A stretch of 64,000 bases of DNA from Strongylocentrotus purpuratus (GCF_000002235.5 NW_022145613.1:10168429-10232428), one strand, 5' to 3'; shown: positions 10,716 to 25,600, counted from the stretch's first letter. A program made the numbers and translations. The notes: generated by a model from the letters alone, not told the origin.

Positions 10716-13440
10716 AACCACTATTGCCCTGATAGAATGGTGAAGAAAGTCTCACATACCTCGGTAGCAATGAATGTCTCGTCTGAGAGTGCAGCAAATT
10801 AATGCAAGGTTGTGCTTTTGAAAGAAATGTATATATTTCAGTCATTAGCAGAACTTATGAATATTTATCATTTACTTAAACTCCTGCACATGTGCACAAA
10901 ATCTACTAATTTTGGGAAATATATACGCTTCACAAGAGTCCTGATTATGAAATTACTTGTGCTATGCTGTCCTAAAGATACTTAAAATTATTGAATAGAA
11001 GGAGATCTTGTTCATCTAATGTATTGAGAATACAAAACATGTACAACATCACATGTAAAAATGCTGTATAAACAGTTTTATATGTTTCCCTTCTGAATTG
11101 ATATAATTAATTTAACACACCTAGTATGCCTGTTAATCTGTGTTATATGTTCATGTATGTTAAGGATCAATTTAATAAGTATTATTTCATTAGAAGACAT
11201 GTCATAATAACCATATTAGAATGTACACCTTTCATAGAATATGTTCAACTACCACCATTACAAAAACTACGGCTGGAAACATATTGTCCCACTAATCGCA
11301 AATGTTACGGCCATTACTAACGCTTCATAATGGGAATATTAATTTCTAAGGGAGTTTGTAAGGTTTGTCACCAAAATTGTGATAAATGTATATGAGTCTG
11401 TACACTTTGATGGCGAAAATGCCATTAAATAGACATAATGGCTCAAACTCGCAAACGATGTACATCTAAATCATGGTTTAAAGCCTCCATAAGTGAAGTA
11501 CGCATGTGTCCTGCTGTCCAATGTATTAGCTTTGGTCCAGTATGCTTTGTTTGGTTGACTGTTGAGTTAAACTATGGTTTTAGACCATGGTATGAATTAA
11601 AATCTTCTTTGTGCATTCAAGCCAATATGGCAATTTATCATTGTGAATAAATGACTGACACAATCTTTTTGTAAATATTTGTTTCTGTCCTGCTGTGCCA
11701 GTTTTTTGTTGCCTCTGCTTTACATAATAATCTGCTGACAATTAAGTGAGGTTTGCACCATTTTTAATCTGTAGGTATATGGAAATTAGTGGATGATAAC
11801 TTTTTTTGAGCATATTACTGTAAAACAACTACCGGTAATGAAGATTAATAACTATGAAACAATAAAAGAATAAAAAAAGGAATGGAGGAAATCAATGTGA
11901 ATTGTGGAAAGTCAAGAGGAACTCAGCATATACTCAACAATACTCATATTACATCTAGTACATAAGAAAAGATATTTACCCAGAATATAGCATACAAACA
12001 AATTTAATATTCAAAAGGTCTTATTTTTTGTTCCAAGAGTTAAGTCTTTTACGACCAAGAGCAACTTATTTTTCAATAGCACAATTTAATTTTAATTTAC
12101 TAATAATGTGATAGATATTACGCAATATCGTATTACATCGGCAGCAAAAGAGACAATATTTTGGCATGAAGAATTACAAAATTAAATTTGTCAAAAGCGG
12201 GATCCATAATACCAAAGTACACATCTCTAATTGGTTATAATGAAACTGGTGTGCAGTTTTCCTTGTGCAGTACATTTTTCTGCACTTCTGACCAAAAGGA
12301 ATTATCTATTCTAAAATCCCCCAAAAGATGTTAAGTGTCTCGTCATCATTTTCACACAGGGAACAAAGTTTTTAATCAATAAGTCCAATATAAAAAAAGA
12401 AACTTATTCAGAGGGAGATATCAATGAATAAATAGGCCAGTTTCGTAATGTAACCAAATTTAATGCATAAGTCTTTGTAAAGTGCCTCAATACAAATTAT
12501 TTTATTCACCTGATAAGAATAATAGTATTTCAAAAGACAGAATCCAAACTGCATACATTAGTTGTTGCCAGGTTGGACAAACGTTATGGCTTGACCTACC
12601 TAGCAACACTTAATATATGCAGTTGCATTATGACTATTGAAATACTATTATTCTTATCAGGTGAATGAAATAATTTGTATTGAGGCACTTCACAAAGACG
12701 TATGCATTAAATTTGGTTACATTACGAAACTGGCCTATTGAAAATATTTGGATTTAGTCGACAAGGTTGCCTTGAAAGAAAGACGGTAAATAATAGTTCG
12801 ATCCAGGTTCGCGGCCTCATTTATATGTGCATGGAGTCTTAAAAATTTGATTGGCAAAAAGTTGTTAATGAATCTACAAACTTTACTAGCTTTACACATA
12901 TCACCAATTAATTCATCTTTCAACTGTTGTGATTCACTATATCGATTTATCAACAGTGTTTTTCCATTTTTAAAAAAAAACCTTTCTCTTTCCATAACGT
13001 TTCCACAAACGAGGCAATATTTAAAAAACCGTGAGCTAGAAAGAAGGAAGCGTTTGATGAGGAAAAAGGGTGAGAGATTGACTGAATTCTAGTCAAATTA
13101 TCAAAATGCTCAACAGATCTACGGAAGATGATAACGAAGACTTGAATGGAGTGGGCGTGGCACTTGTTTATTGTTTTCCTTTCTAGCGATTACAATCAAC
13201 TTTTCTTCCGAAACGGGAGATATCGATCCCCGTATGCGATGTCTTCCGGAGTCAAAGGTCGTGAACACGTCTGCAAATACTGGTGAAAAGCCTTGAATGA
13301 AAGCTTGTAAAAACGCTGAGAAAATTGCTCTTTCCATTTATCAGCTTTTTCATGGTGTTAAGGAACACAAGGCATAGGTGAAGTCTATTAATACTTGGAA
13401 ATCGGTGAATAGTAGACATATTTCACGAATCATCCTTAGC
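10716..13440. other. PREP-TPD52 intergenic region
   Basis: AT-rich spacer. Apart from the palindrome at 12432 and scattered AATAAA hexamers I see no exon chain, RNA gene or conserved protein. Short ORFs here (for example 11438-11650 and 12735-12995) have no recognisable motif. The last few hundred bases must hold the promoter of the short TPD52 transcript. Confidence 0.5.
12432..12738. repeat. 307-bp near-perfect palindrome (foldback element)
   Basis: Arms 12432-12533 and 12637-12738 are inverted copies of about 102 bp with few mismatches. They carry ATAGGCCAGTTTCGTAATGT at the outer end and AATAATAGTATTTCAA at the inner end. The apparent loop also folds: AACTGCATACATTAGTTGTT pairs with its relative near 12610-12630. 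The whole block could form one long hairpin. It lies in the PREP-TPD52 spacer and is noncoding. Confidence 0.85.
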
Positions 13441-13653
13441 CGTATTTCACACACTGGTGCGAAGTGTCACAGCTGTGCGCCCGTCTGTACCCGTGTTATA
13501 TGTGTTATTGCCGTCAGCTGTGTGCCTGCCGTGTGTTGTTCGAAGCCGTCGGGAAAGCTGCCCCTGTGTTGTGCTGTGCTGTGCCTGTCTGTTTAGAGAT
13601 TACCGAGGCCTTGCCCTTGCTGATTGAGCGACAGAACAGAAAACAAACCAAAA
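13441..13653 (+). promoter_or_regulatory. TPD52: Likely 5' UTR/promoter-proximal region of the short TPD52 transcript
   Basis: A noticeably GC-richer stretch sits immediately before the ATG at 13654, in otherwise AT-rich DNA. No clear TATA box is seen. The start context AAAAATGTC has A at -3. The transcription start itself cannot be placed from sequence alone. Confidence 0.4.
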
Positions 13654-16600
13654 ATGTCTGGTGCACCGAATGGATTGTCTCCAGATTATGGAGATGTTGA
13701 TATATCCAACGATATATCATCTTACATTGGTAAGAATCGAACATGATTTTGCTAGATTAGATAAAAAAAGAGTTGAGACAAACGGGACAATGTCATGATG
13801 AAAAAGGAATTGATTTGAATTTGAATTGTGACAAAAGTTGATGCCAAGAAAGAAGGCCCTTTAGTCTAGCTAAAAAAATAATAATGTCACAGAATAATGT
13901 GTGTCATGAGCCATTTATAAATGAGATGTTGTCACTAAATGCCCGGTGGGGTCACTCAATGTGACTTCTGGACCGCATGACCGTTACCAAAATCGCGGAA
14001 AAAGGGGTCAATTTCAAGCAATGTCTGCGGACAAAATATTCCTCGAAATAAAGAAAATAGGGGTGCACATGTGTCCTCAAAATTGATAAATAGGGGTCAG
14101 GAAAATGGAAAGGAGAAAAACCGGGAAGGGAAAAGAGAAAACCGGGAAGAAAAATTCTCGGAGCCGAGTCTTGTCCTTGAAATATGGTAGAATACGGGTA
14201 AATTCACTTTCTGCAGGGGAGAAACCCCACCGGGACTAAATGTCAGGACTGTCTAGATCTAGATAAATAAAGGAGAAATGAACAAAAAATTACTTCGGAA
14301 CAAAATACCTTTACATGCTCAAGACTGTCAACCAATTCAAAACTTGTCTTTCAGAGTCAGACACATTTATTCAACATTGCCCTTGATAATTAACCTACTC
14401 AGTTCACATTGATTTATATTTCATATTGTGATTTGTAGGTTTGTTTGTAATTTTTTGTTTTGTTTAATATGTAATTGTTTATCATTGCATTTTGTTTGTT
14501 ATACTTATAGCGCTTGACACAGACTTTGGTGGTAAGCGCTTTATAAGCACCGTTTTTATTATTTTATTATTATTATTATCAAAGTTCCATGGAGACTAAC
14601 TACATGTACATGTAGTAACAGTGACACTAACTACTGCTAATGAGTAGCGTTATCATTAACATTTTTAACAAGTTGCAATGATTGATATAACTTTTTGATC
14701 TGCATTTGTTTTGTCATCATTTATGATGCTCAAATCTGAATAAAATTGAAAAGTGATTAATTAAGTGAATTAATGGTGACTTACCCTCATATTATCTTAA
14801 AGTTATTCTTGGTTTAGTTCTTACCAGTCCTGCTCCCGTCTTACGAGCCAGACCCCCACTGAGTTATCACTGTACATGTCCACCAGCCACCGTGCATGTG
14901 CTAATGAATAATAGTTATACATTTAGCATGCTATCGAATACTTATTCATTCATTCTTAAATTTATTAGAAATACCCTTTAAATTAGACAGAAATAACCGT
15001 CTAGTAATGGCTACGGGGAATTCCTTAATAAAACTGACATTTGTCAACCTTCCCCAAACAAAGACGGCAGCCCTTGCAGCACACACAAACACACAGTACA
15101 CATGAGGTGGATTAACTACATGTAGCAGGATCCCGGGGGGAAATTTGCCCTCAATGTTTCTTTATCAACACTACAGATCGATTAAGAAAAATATGATTGG
15201 AAAGAATGGAGATCTAATTTTCATATACATGTACATAATATACATAATTTTCATATACTGGTACATGTACGATAATATACATAATTTTCATGTACATGTA
15301 CAGTACATGTACTATCAAAATAACATTGATAATCATTTTAAAACATCAAAATAAAGGGACTTCCTTTCTGCTAATATGTCGGTTTTCTTGAAAAAACTGT
15401 GTGCTATGAGATCGACAATCACCCACAAGCTTAACCTCCCATCTGTACATGTAGGGGCAATCAGTGGAGCCATACGTATATCTCAGCGGAAGAGCTATTG
15501 ATATCGGAGACTGAAGCTTTCGGTCTACCTTTGAATAATACCTATATTCCCAGCGTTGTCCTCTTACTCTACTCTTCATGAGACTTATAGTATAGTATTA
15601 ATGACTGCTTTGAGAGAAATAGTTGTTTTTAGACGCTCAAGGGAAGGTTAGAATTGTGCTATTACCCGAGGCGTGCCGAGGGCAATAGCCCAATTGTAAC
15701 CTTCCCGAGAGCGTATAAAAACAACTATTTCTCGAATATTAAAGCAGTCATTAATACTTTTATATGCCAAAAAAAAAAAAAAATTAAAAATTAAAAAAAA
15801 CTTTTGTCATAGATGGGATTCGAACTCTTGCGTACAACAGGTGATGTAAGTAAAGTCAGCGCCTGAAACCGCTCGGCCAGTGCGCTCTGTCAACATGTAT
15901 AGTAGTTTTCTCTAATATATACATTAAAATGGATTGAAAACGGCTTCGCGCGTGGTGGATGCTTCGCCGCTGCTCCATTAAACGGGCCCTTCTTTTACTT
16001 TTTCAATGCATATTGGCACGAACTTAGATCAAGATCTATCGGCAGATGTTGTTTTTTTGTTTTTGGAAGTTTATTTTCGTCTTCATGTCAACAATGCAAG
16101 ATAAAATTGTCGGTAAGATCGATCGAGATTCAATTGTATTGAAATTACCGACCAATTCTTCGCACACGTACGGTATCCTCGATCGCTCAGACCATTTTTT
16201 AACATGTAAACCTATGGGGTAACCATGGAGACTGACCTATTTTCCCAATAACCATGGTTATTGGGATTTTGAACTGTTTTTTAACCATGGTTACCGGGAA
16301 TTTTCGGGAACAGTTAAAGTTTATGAATGCAATTTCGACCAATCAGATTGCTGGATTACTTAAGTGAGGTATATAATGTTCCATAAGACACAATTGAAAA
16401 AAAATTCTGGTATACTAATTTACTGTAAATTAACTGATAAAATGTGAAATGATTTTGAATGTCAGAAGAAAAATAAGACATGCAAAATGGACTCAAAGGA
16501 GTCTGAACCAAACAAAATTGTTTTGCATTGTAATCCATATTAATTTGAATTAAAGGGCAATCCAACCCTTGTAATAAGTTGATTTGTATGAAAGCAGAAA

Positions 16601-19600
16601 AATAACAAACAGAATGGCAAAAGTTTGAAATGAATCAGACCAATAGTAAGGAAGTTATGAATGTTTGAAATATGAGATCACTAACTAAGCCTATAGATGC
16701 GAATCTAAATTTGGTAATTCGGTCAGTGAATTGTGACGTACATGTAGGACTTGGATAACTCTCCCATTTGCCATGTACAAATGTACACAAATATCATTAA
16801 TTTCTGTTTTTCTTGTAAGTTCTTTCTGCCTTGGGGCACTACTAAAATATATTATAGGTCCTCTAAAAAGAATAGACCATCCTGAGCAATAAATTTTGGA
16901 AAATTTAAATTTTAGTCATTTTATACATGTATGTTTGAACAGATGGGGGAGTAGTCTGGTACTACATCATGTACATCACATTGACATTACCACTTAAGCC
17001 AATTTTAAGTGTCCATAAGTGATTTCAACTTTCATAAATTCACATCTTTCTTTATTTAGTCAGATTATATTGAAACTTTCATCAGTTTGCTTCTCTGATT
17101 TTTCTTTTGTTGTTGTTGTCTATTTGGGTTGGATTTCCCTTTAAGTCAAAATACATGTAGATGAGATGATTGTTTAATATAATTATGATAATGGCCATAC
17201 ACGTATAACAAAAGCATTGAAACAATTAACACACAATCATATTGTACTTGTGGACATTTCTAAAACAGTGGTCATTTGGGAGCAGAAATATTACTCAATT
17301 ACTCAAAAGAGACATCATTCAGCTTCCTACATTTAGAAAAAAAAATGTTTTCTTTTAACAAATGATTTTTATTTGTTTTGCTTAAAATCTAGACAAACTT
17401 GTACTAAATTATTATGGTACTACATGTAATATTGGAGGATTTCTGGCATTGTTTTAGGTGGGGTATTTATTCTTTGAAGCCTGAAGGTTAAGTGGCTTTG
17501 GAAATAATTCTGAAAGATCCATCAACGATGCAACACTACTATAATACTAATATTGGTATCATCGTTGTTATACAGTAGTTGTTGTTTATATTATTATTGT
17601 TAATTATTACCTATAATCTTTTTTGCCAAAGACAAATAAGGAGAAAAAAGACCAGTGATTCATACAAAACAGGGTTCAGAATAGTTTGAAGTGAGTCACA
17701 TGGTTGCCGGGAATATAAAAAATTAACTAATTAACTATAGTATAAGGCCAAAGTTCTTCTTTTCCTATTCATGAGACATACTGCACCTACTTGTACATGT
17801 ACATGTACATGTAAGTGAATAGCACAAACAAAAGAGATAGATCTATACCAGCTATCTCTTTGCACAAACTAGCAATTAAAACAAATAATGAACGGCAAGT
17901 ATAAGAAATCAGAAAAAGAAAGTATTTCTCTGCAGTGTACCATATATCCCAAAAAGAAGAAGAGAGAATACAGTTTATCAACAAAGGCTTGACGATTAAA
18001 AACAATACCATACAATAAAATGTGTATTTTACATTTGATTTTCATTTGAATAATATTTTAACATCCTTAAAGGTGATACAAAGTTTTGGGAAAATTCGAA
18101 AATTGGCAGAATACTGTAAACGCGGAAATATTTGTGGTACATTAATTTTCGCAGATTTTGTGCTGAAGTCGGTGTCCGCGAATTTAAGAACCCGCAAAAA
18201 TATAAACGTGACTTCTTATGCGTGTTCTGAACGGGCTGAATTACAAATGTACATTGTAGGTGCAACACAAATTTAAGAACCAGTGAATATATGTTTTGAG
18301 GTTGCTCAGCGCGAAAAATTAATCGCACGATAATAACAGCGTTTACTGAAGTGATTCTTTGCAATTTTGATATATTTGGATGTCCCTGTGGAGGTATTAT
18401 AACCACTAGAAAATTTAGCTCCTAAAACACTTCTGTTTTCCAGAAAAAAATTGAATATCAAAATTTACTGGTGCTCCCAGTAAATGTTGATAAATTTCAA
18501 ATAGCGCCTATGGCCATTCAATGGTAGCTGCGACCATGAAAATCTCAGAATATGTAGTTGTGATATATAATTTCCAAACGGGAATAGCCAATCGGCCGAT
18601 TTTATTCAAGAAACATTGTTTTATCGCAAGATTAATATCTTGACCTTCAGAGGGAGCTACAGTATACAACATAAAGAGTTTACTATTTACAATTTCATCA
18701 CTTTAGACTCGATTTCAACCGCGACAACGATCACTGAACATTGTCGGATCGCATATGCTTCCACTATGTTCATTTGAACCAAATTCATGACCCCATACCA
18801 AAACTTTGTATTAACTACGAAGTCTGAAACTTTGCACAGTATCCAGAATACAGAATATATTGTGCTTACTGTACACGTATAAATATACATGAAGGTCTAC
18901 ATACAGGTGTAGTTATATGCTATGCACAGAGACAGTTAGTAAGCCTAAATCCACTTAGATCATTTCTATTATGAGCTAGCTAGGATTAATGATGATTAAT
19001 GATGACGTCATCCCTTTGAATAGAGTCCAGACAAGGTGAGCCCGATGACATTTTCATTTCTACCTGGCTGCTTAGTGAGGCACAACGCCAGGCCTCTGGC
19101 CATTTGAAATACTGCCACCTACAATATACTTCAGACAGGGGGTTTAGACCTACCGGTACTGTACAGTACATATGAGACTCTTGTTTATTTTTAGGATTCC
19201 AATAGTACTTGATCTTATAGTCTTTGCTCTATACATACATGTATAGGTGCACTGCTATTTGGCCTGGGTACATTGTATGCTTGTACAATAAAAATTGTGT
19301 TTGAAAAATACAATTTCAGGACAAATTGAAATTGATTAATTATTTTGTTCTCTTATTATGATCCCATGAAAGGCGATAACAATTTCAATTTCAAACAAAT
19401 TGATATTTGATTAATTTTGTGCTGATGATATTTTTGCTATTTTGATCTTCTTAAAGGGAAAGATGGTTCTTGTTTTGAAACATTGTTTGTTTGTTTTCTT
19501 TCAATTTATGAAATGGATATTTGCTTCAGTACTTTTATGTGAACATGTAGCTTGAAAATAATGAGTCTTTTTTGTAGCATATACCGATATTGATACCAGT

Positions 19601-22600
19601 TATTGATCTGTTCTCCATACATTAGCAGCTGGAAGCCCATGTATACACTTTTTAAAAAAAGTATAATATTTCATGAGACGTCAGTAACAGTAATTGAAAT
19701 AGCAACAAAAAGTCTGTTTTGAGATTTTTCTAATTTCATTGTGAATCATATCACAGTCTAGATTAAGGAACCCTGTTGATTGTTAAAACCTGTTGATTAA
19801 TAATAATAATAATAATTTGTCCTTATATAGCGCTTTTCAGGACCGCAGGCCCTCTCAATGCGCTTTACAGATATATACATGTATTATTACCCTGGTCATC
19901 GGATTCATGCTTACCCGCACACTAGGTACATGTATGCACATTCTCCACTCCCTGGGGAGCATTCAAGCCAGTCGCAATTTTACAAGCGCCATTGCTAATC
20001 AAACCACATTAGCTTTCGCATCCTACCGGGTAACCATTTAACACCTGGGTGGAGAGTGGCAAATGTAGATCAATGTCTTGACAAAGGACATTAGTGCCGC
20101 GGTGGGACTTGAACCGCGGACCTTATGATCCAAAGTCCGCTTCATCGACATATCCACTCAACCACGACACCTCTACTCTCTATTAAAGGTAAAGACCAGT
20201 TTTGGAAACACCCCCCTCTCAAAAATTGAAATGGAAGTTCTTATTACCAATCATGTGAAAGAACATGTTTTGACTAATACATGATGATACAAAGTTTGCT
20301 GAGAAACCGTCTACTAATTGATATATTTCGTAAATTATGGACCGAATAGATATCGTGCACGTGTCGCGTAGTTCCATATACATCTTTCTGTGTACAGTGC
20401 TTGTAACTTTACCAAGACTGAGCCAAATTTCTTATCATTTTGATGATTCCAGAACCTTGCAGTACACATCAATACTTATATGCTAGATGATCAACCTTTT
20501 CTGATCAATTCCACAATGCTTCTTTCACAATCGCATGACCATAACTGGTCTTTATTTTAAAGCCAGTTTACATGTAGATGTACATTTATTGATAGAGCAA
20601 GGCAAAGTGTATAAATCTATACTTTGCCCTAGCTCTGTAAATATAGTGTACATGTACTAGGACTCCTTGTAAATATGCCACGTTTCACTGTGTTGACATA
20701 AACAGTCAGCCATTCAGAATCAACCAGACACAGATTAGAAACCAATTCTGTCTAGGTCTGCTGAATATCATTGCCAAGTAGCTCTCCTCATTGATACCCT
20801 ATTGTCTCTTTAGTCTATTGCTGCAGTCCGTGAATTTAATTTGCCTTGAATTTTATATCGCCGTGGTTCTCGACCATCTATCTGGCGGCAGATCAAGGCA
20901 TTTGTTCAAATATGTGCTTTTTGTTGAGACCAAGTCAAGCAGAGAGCAGGATGCTAGTCACATGACTCGTATCTGTCGTTCCTGTACCGTCTCCACAAGG
21001 CAACACGTCGTCCTCGACTGAAAGAAGCAGCAGCCTATCATTATTACCAACTTGTCCTTGTACTAGTATTTTGATAATAGACCCGAAAAGCATGACAGTA
21101 TTTTCACAGCGTATCCATAGCTGGGACTGATTACAGTGTATGCAAGGGGGCGTGTGTGTATACATGTGTTCTGTATATGTACTGGTAGCTGTAATATCGA
21201 CTGAATATTCGCATGATTGCTACCAGGTGTTGTTCTAGCCCGTCACATCTCATGACCAAGGCTGTATAGAATCTATTATCATTGCAACGTCATCGAACTA
21301 AATATTGACTGTATTGACGTACCAAGGTATCACCACCACCACCTCCGCCAGGATGCATTCCACAGCATTTGAATCCTTTAATGGCGTCGTGGCCAGGTTA
21401 CCTGTTGCTTCTCTCCTGAAAAACTTTGTCCAGAATGGAACCTCCGTCCAAAGCAGGCTGTGATATCGGTGTCCAGACAACCACTCCTAGTTTGAATTCA
21501 CTCTCCCCTATCTTGGACCACAGACTCTACAACTTTGACGACGGCGACTCCGAGTGGAGTTTCCTAGACATGGAGAAGACACAACCGTCAGATAATAACA
21601 AAAGGACTAGTGCAAGGCCAAAGTCGGCCAGGATGCCGCAGGATGGGTCAAGTCAGAGCGTTCCGTCGCCCGAGGAAGACGGATACTGCTCACAGGAAGA
21701 ATTAGGTAATGAATTGCAGACGGACGATCAAAGTTACAAGTCGCCGCTTAAGGATGCCCCAAGCTATTCAACTTATCTAGCCTTAGTGCCAGACCTACAT
21801 GTAGATGGTGCCGATTCTGAACCCGAGTCCCCCCATGATGAAGACACCATATCTACTGCCACAAGTGCCACTGATACTTCAACAACTCCTGCTATAACAG
21901 GTTTCTAAATTGTTTCAAGATCACATCATCGTTTTATATCAACTGTCCATTGATTAGGTTATCATTACATGATTTAGAATATCTTTTTAAAATACACTAG
22001 CTTTCTATCACAAAACAAAACCAAAGCGAAAAGATGTACATACATCGTAAATTACAAGCTATGCTTTCCTAGGTTACCTCTACTGACTACAATACAGCAA
22101 GCAATTATCTTCTTAGTCTCAATTGTATACTTTGACTGCATTGTTTGTACCATAGTGCATGTACATGTATGTATATTTCTCGTTTGTCAATATTTTAATT
22201 AGAATGACTATTGACTACGGTACCTAGTCTTTGGAAAACAAAAAGCTTTGTAAATTTTATTTGCTGATATTGTGGAAAATGAAATGAAATGAAATTAAAT
22301 TAAAATCCTCTCCTTAACTGTAAAATGGAAACACTCCTCATTATCAACAATGAAATTAGATACAGGCTGTAGAATGCAAAATACAAATCAAATAGCAATC
22401 CAATACACATTTAAAACTCTTTATAACATTTCATCTCTAATTCATATACTTATGACAATAATTCTGGGATGCTAAAATTTTTTTCACAAATTCAAGCTAA
22501 CATGAAATAATTCACCAGAATAACAATTAACAAATGTATTGAAGAAGATGAAAGGTTATTACAAGTACACGCACTTCAGTTCTCACTTTGTTATCAATCA

Positions 22601-25600
22601 TCTGTTATATATTACATCTCCATGTATGTGTACATTGTAGATATGGTGGCACATGACCTAGAATTAAATCAATATTTGTATGAGCAGCAGCCAGTCTCAC
22701 TCTGTATTTATGAACAAATTAAGTGTATGAACTGTCAACAGATATAGGACAAGGGGCAAAATGCACAGTAATACTGTTCATATATGCATACATGATTCAT
22801 TTCTGTACATTGCACCGTATACGTGGCAATCACCGCTGTACGTGTAGTTACCTTTTAATTATAGGGCAATTAAGTATATTGTGCAAACTACACATTTAAA
22901 ATATGTCAGACGTCATATATAGTCATATGATAACCATATTTATCTTCTTCTGAGTAGCCTAAAATCTATTCCACTGCATTTTCTGGTAGATTAAAATGTA
23001 ACTTGTTTCTCAGTGTTTTGATCTATCATTATTACCAGTACTAGTTATATTTATATCCATGATAATTATTAGTAGTGGTAGTGGTAGTAGTGTTATACAT
23101 GTAGTAGTACAGTAGTATTAGTCGTATCATTTTCATTATCATTATTGTCATTATCATCATCATCATCATCATTATTATAACTTCTTCTACTACTATTGAT
23201 ACTAATACTATTATAGCTACTATTAAATGTAGACTTTGAGTTTAACACTGTAGGCTGTCTCTGGTGCTTCTATGCATTAAAAAAGAAATCCCCAAACTCC
23301 ATTTTAACAACACAGTTCAATAACCCCATATCAGTATCATCTTTATCTCTCTTAACCACAAACCATCTTTGCATGATTTAAAGCAATTAGTTCCATGTCA
23401 AGGTGTTCTGTATTAAGGTTATAGTTATTTGCCCTAATAGCTTGCTACCATCTACCTTTATCAGCTATCTTCCAACTTTAATGATAAGGATTAAATCACA
23501 GGATTTAATTGCATAGAAAAACAACTGCAAGCTGGCAAAAATGTCTCTAAATTGTAAATAGTGCAAGTGTAATTCAACTTTTACACATACTTGTACCGCA
23601 AACCCTTTAACCTGTTGAGTGCTACAGTGTTACTATATAAAGCCTGAGATGACTCTGGGTGGATTGTGTGGAAAATGTCATTTCCAGTATTCCAAAGTAA
23701 AAAACATATACCGGTACATATTATAAGAGTTATCTATTATGGGGCAGGGCTGCTCCATGCAGTGTTTACTGTGTTTATTTACATGTGCATAGGTCATTGG
23801 TTAATTACCATTCATTAAAGTTCAGTTATTAGTTTTAGACAAGTCCAGAGGGTCATGGAAAGAGATAGGAAATTGACTGGTCAACATCACGTTACGTACA
23901 AAGTAAATATTTTTTCCCTGGCTTCATTTTAATTACAAAATGAGGATGTTGACAGAAACCAATATTACATGTACATTGATTGAATTTTTTTTTTTTAATT
24001 GTCATTTGTCAGAAATTCCTTGTTTATATTTCCCTCTCACATGGAGGTCATTGTCTACGGTATTAAAAAATAAATAAATAAATAAAGAAAAAGATCTGTG
24101 GTGGGCGTCAGATATATCTCTATCCATGTCATCAATGGGAGATGACTCAAAACAAGAAAGGTTTGTGGATTGGTTTGGGAATTGATAACACTTGGATATG
24201 AAAGTAACCTTCAGCCTATCAGCATTCATCGTATAGCTACAGTTTACATGAACAGTGTATACGATAAGGAATTAAATTATTGGCTAGTCTGAATGCCATA
24301 TGAAGAAACATATTAAAAAAACGTCATGTAGGAAAATTCCTGCTCGAATATCGTTTCAAAACGAACGCTCGATCAACAAAGAATGAGGGTCTCACTCAAG
24401 TCTGAAAGTTATATCGTACACAAATCGTATAACTGGGCGGGGCTAATCGTGAGCGCGTACTGATGATTGGCCAGCTTTCGTGTCAATATACATGTGTACA
24501 TGTACCTCTTCATAATTGGCTTAATCTTTACAAGACGTTTCTTTAATATACAATGTTGTTTTACTACATGCTCCTTTTGTTACACAATGATTCTTTATAC
24601 AACGTTTCTTTATACATGCAACGTTTCATACCGGTAACATTCCTTGAGTCTGAACTGGCTATAGTATTGTGCATTGTAATCCTAAAATGCACAGAAGGCC
24701 AGGAAGTGTGTAATATATACATTGTAGGCCTACATGTATTTGTGTACAATACATGTAAATACCAAAATAGATACTGCATATATACTAGCTAGTTTAGTTG
24801 AGAATATGATCTGCCCAGGTAGTGGTAATATTATTACATCTGTCTAATCAGAACTGTATTCCTCTCCAGCCAGCTGACACGTAGCATATGTACTTTGGAC
24901 TCGATATTGGAGTGTGTATTTGATTTTGAATATCCATGATCATCTTTTATTGAATCAAGGAGAAAGTTGTTGTGGCTCTTTCTTGAGAGCCAGATGCCTG
25001 TGGTTGACATTGTTTAATGCATTTTTGACAAAAACTTTATATACTGCAAACTTGATTGTGATAGTAGCATTTTGGAACCATGTCAAATTATTATAGCAAT
25101 GAAATGTGTAAGTATAACTTTCTGGACTACCGGTATAACTATAGAGTTAAAAATACAGGACTGCATGGGTTATATTTATGCACAAGCATAACAAGAATCA
25201 TGGCTGAGAGACTCTCGCATTCCTAGGTGGATTTTACATAGGCCAGACTCATTCATTTCTTTGAATCTTTTTACATGTATTTGCCATATCACCTTTTTGG
25301 GGGTGATGTGATGGGTATGATGAAATGTCCAGCTATGAAATAAGTGGCACATATGCACTCTACATACATGTTTAGGTATTGCTGTACATGTGTACATTCT
25401 GTACATGCAGTGGATTTCTGGTTGTAATTCGATAGAGTGGTATGGGTGTCATACAAGCTACTGTATGCAAGAGCTTCCCTTGCTAAACAGGAAGAATAGA
25501 AAAGTGTACTTCCATGTAGTACTGCACTGAACATATACGTACATGTATGTATATATCCAAGGTCTATGTAAACACATTATATACCTACATGTAGACTTGG

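Larger units (their letters stand above)
13730..21434 (+). other. TPD52: TPD52 first intron, 5' part
   Basis: Intronic for the short isoform and upstream of the long-isoform start. It holds a SINE-like tail (14505), a palindrome and tRNA-like element (15594-15890), TTAA-flanked elements (16550, 18067, 20183), a SINE (19797) and TACATGTA-rich stretches (15220-15310, 17790-17810). The promoter of the long isoform should lie in the last few hundred bases. Confidence 0.6.

Noticed and set aside
20094-20172. Functional tRNA gene (minus strand)
   Set aside because: A and B boxes are present, but the head is fused to a SINE body with an ATT tail and the copy at 4450 shares that body.
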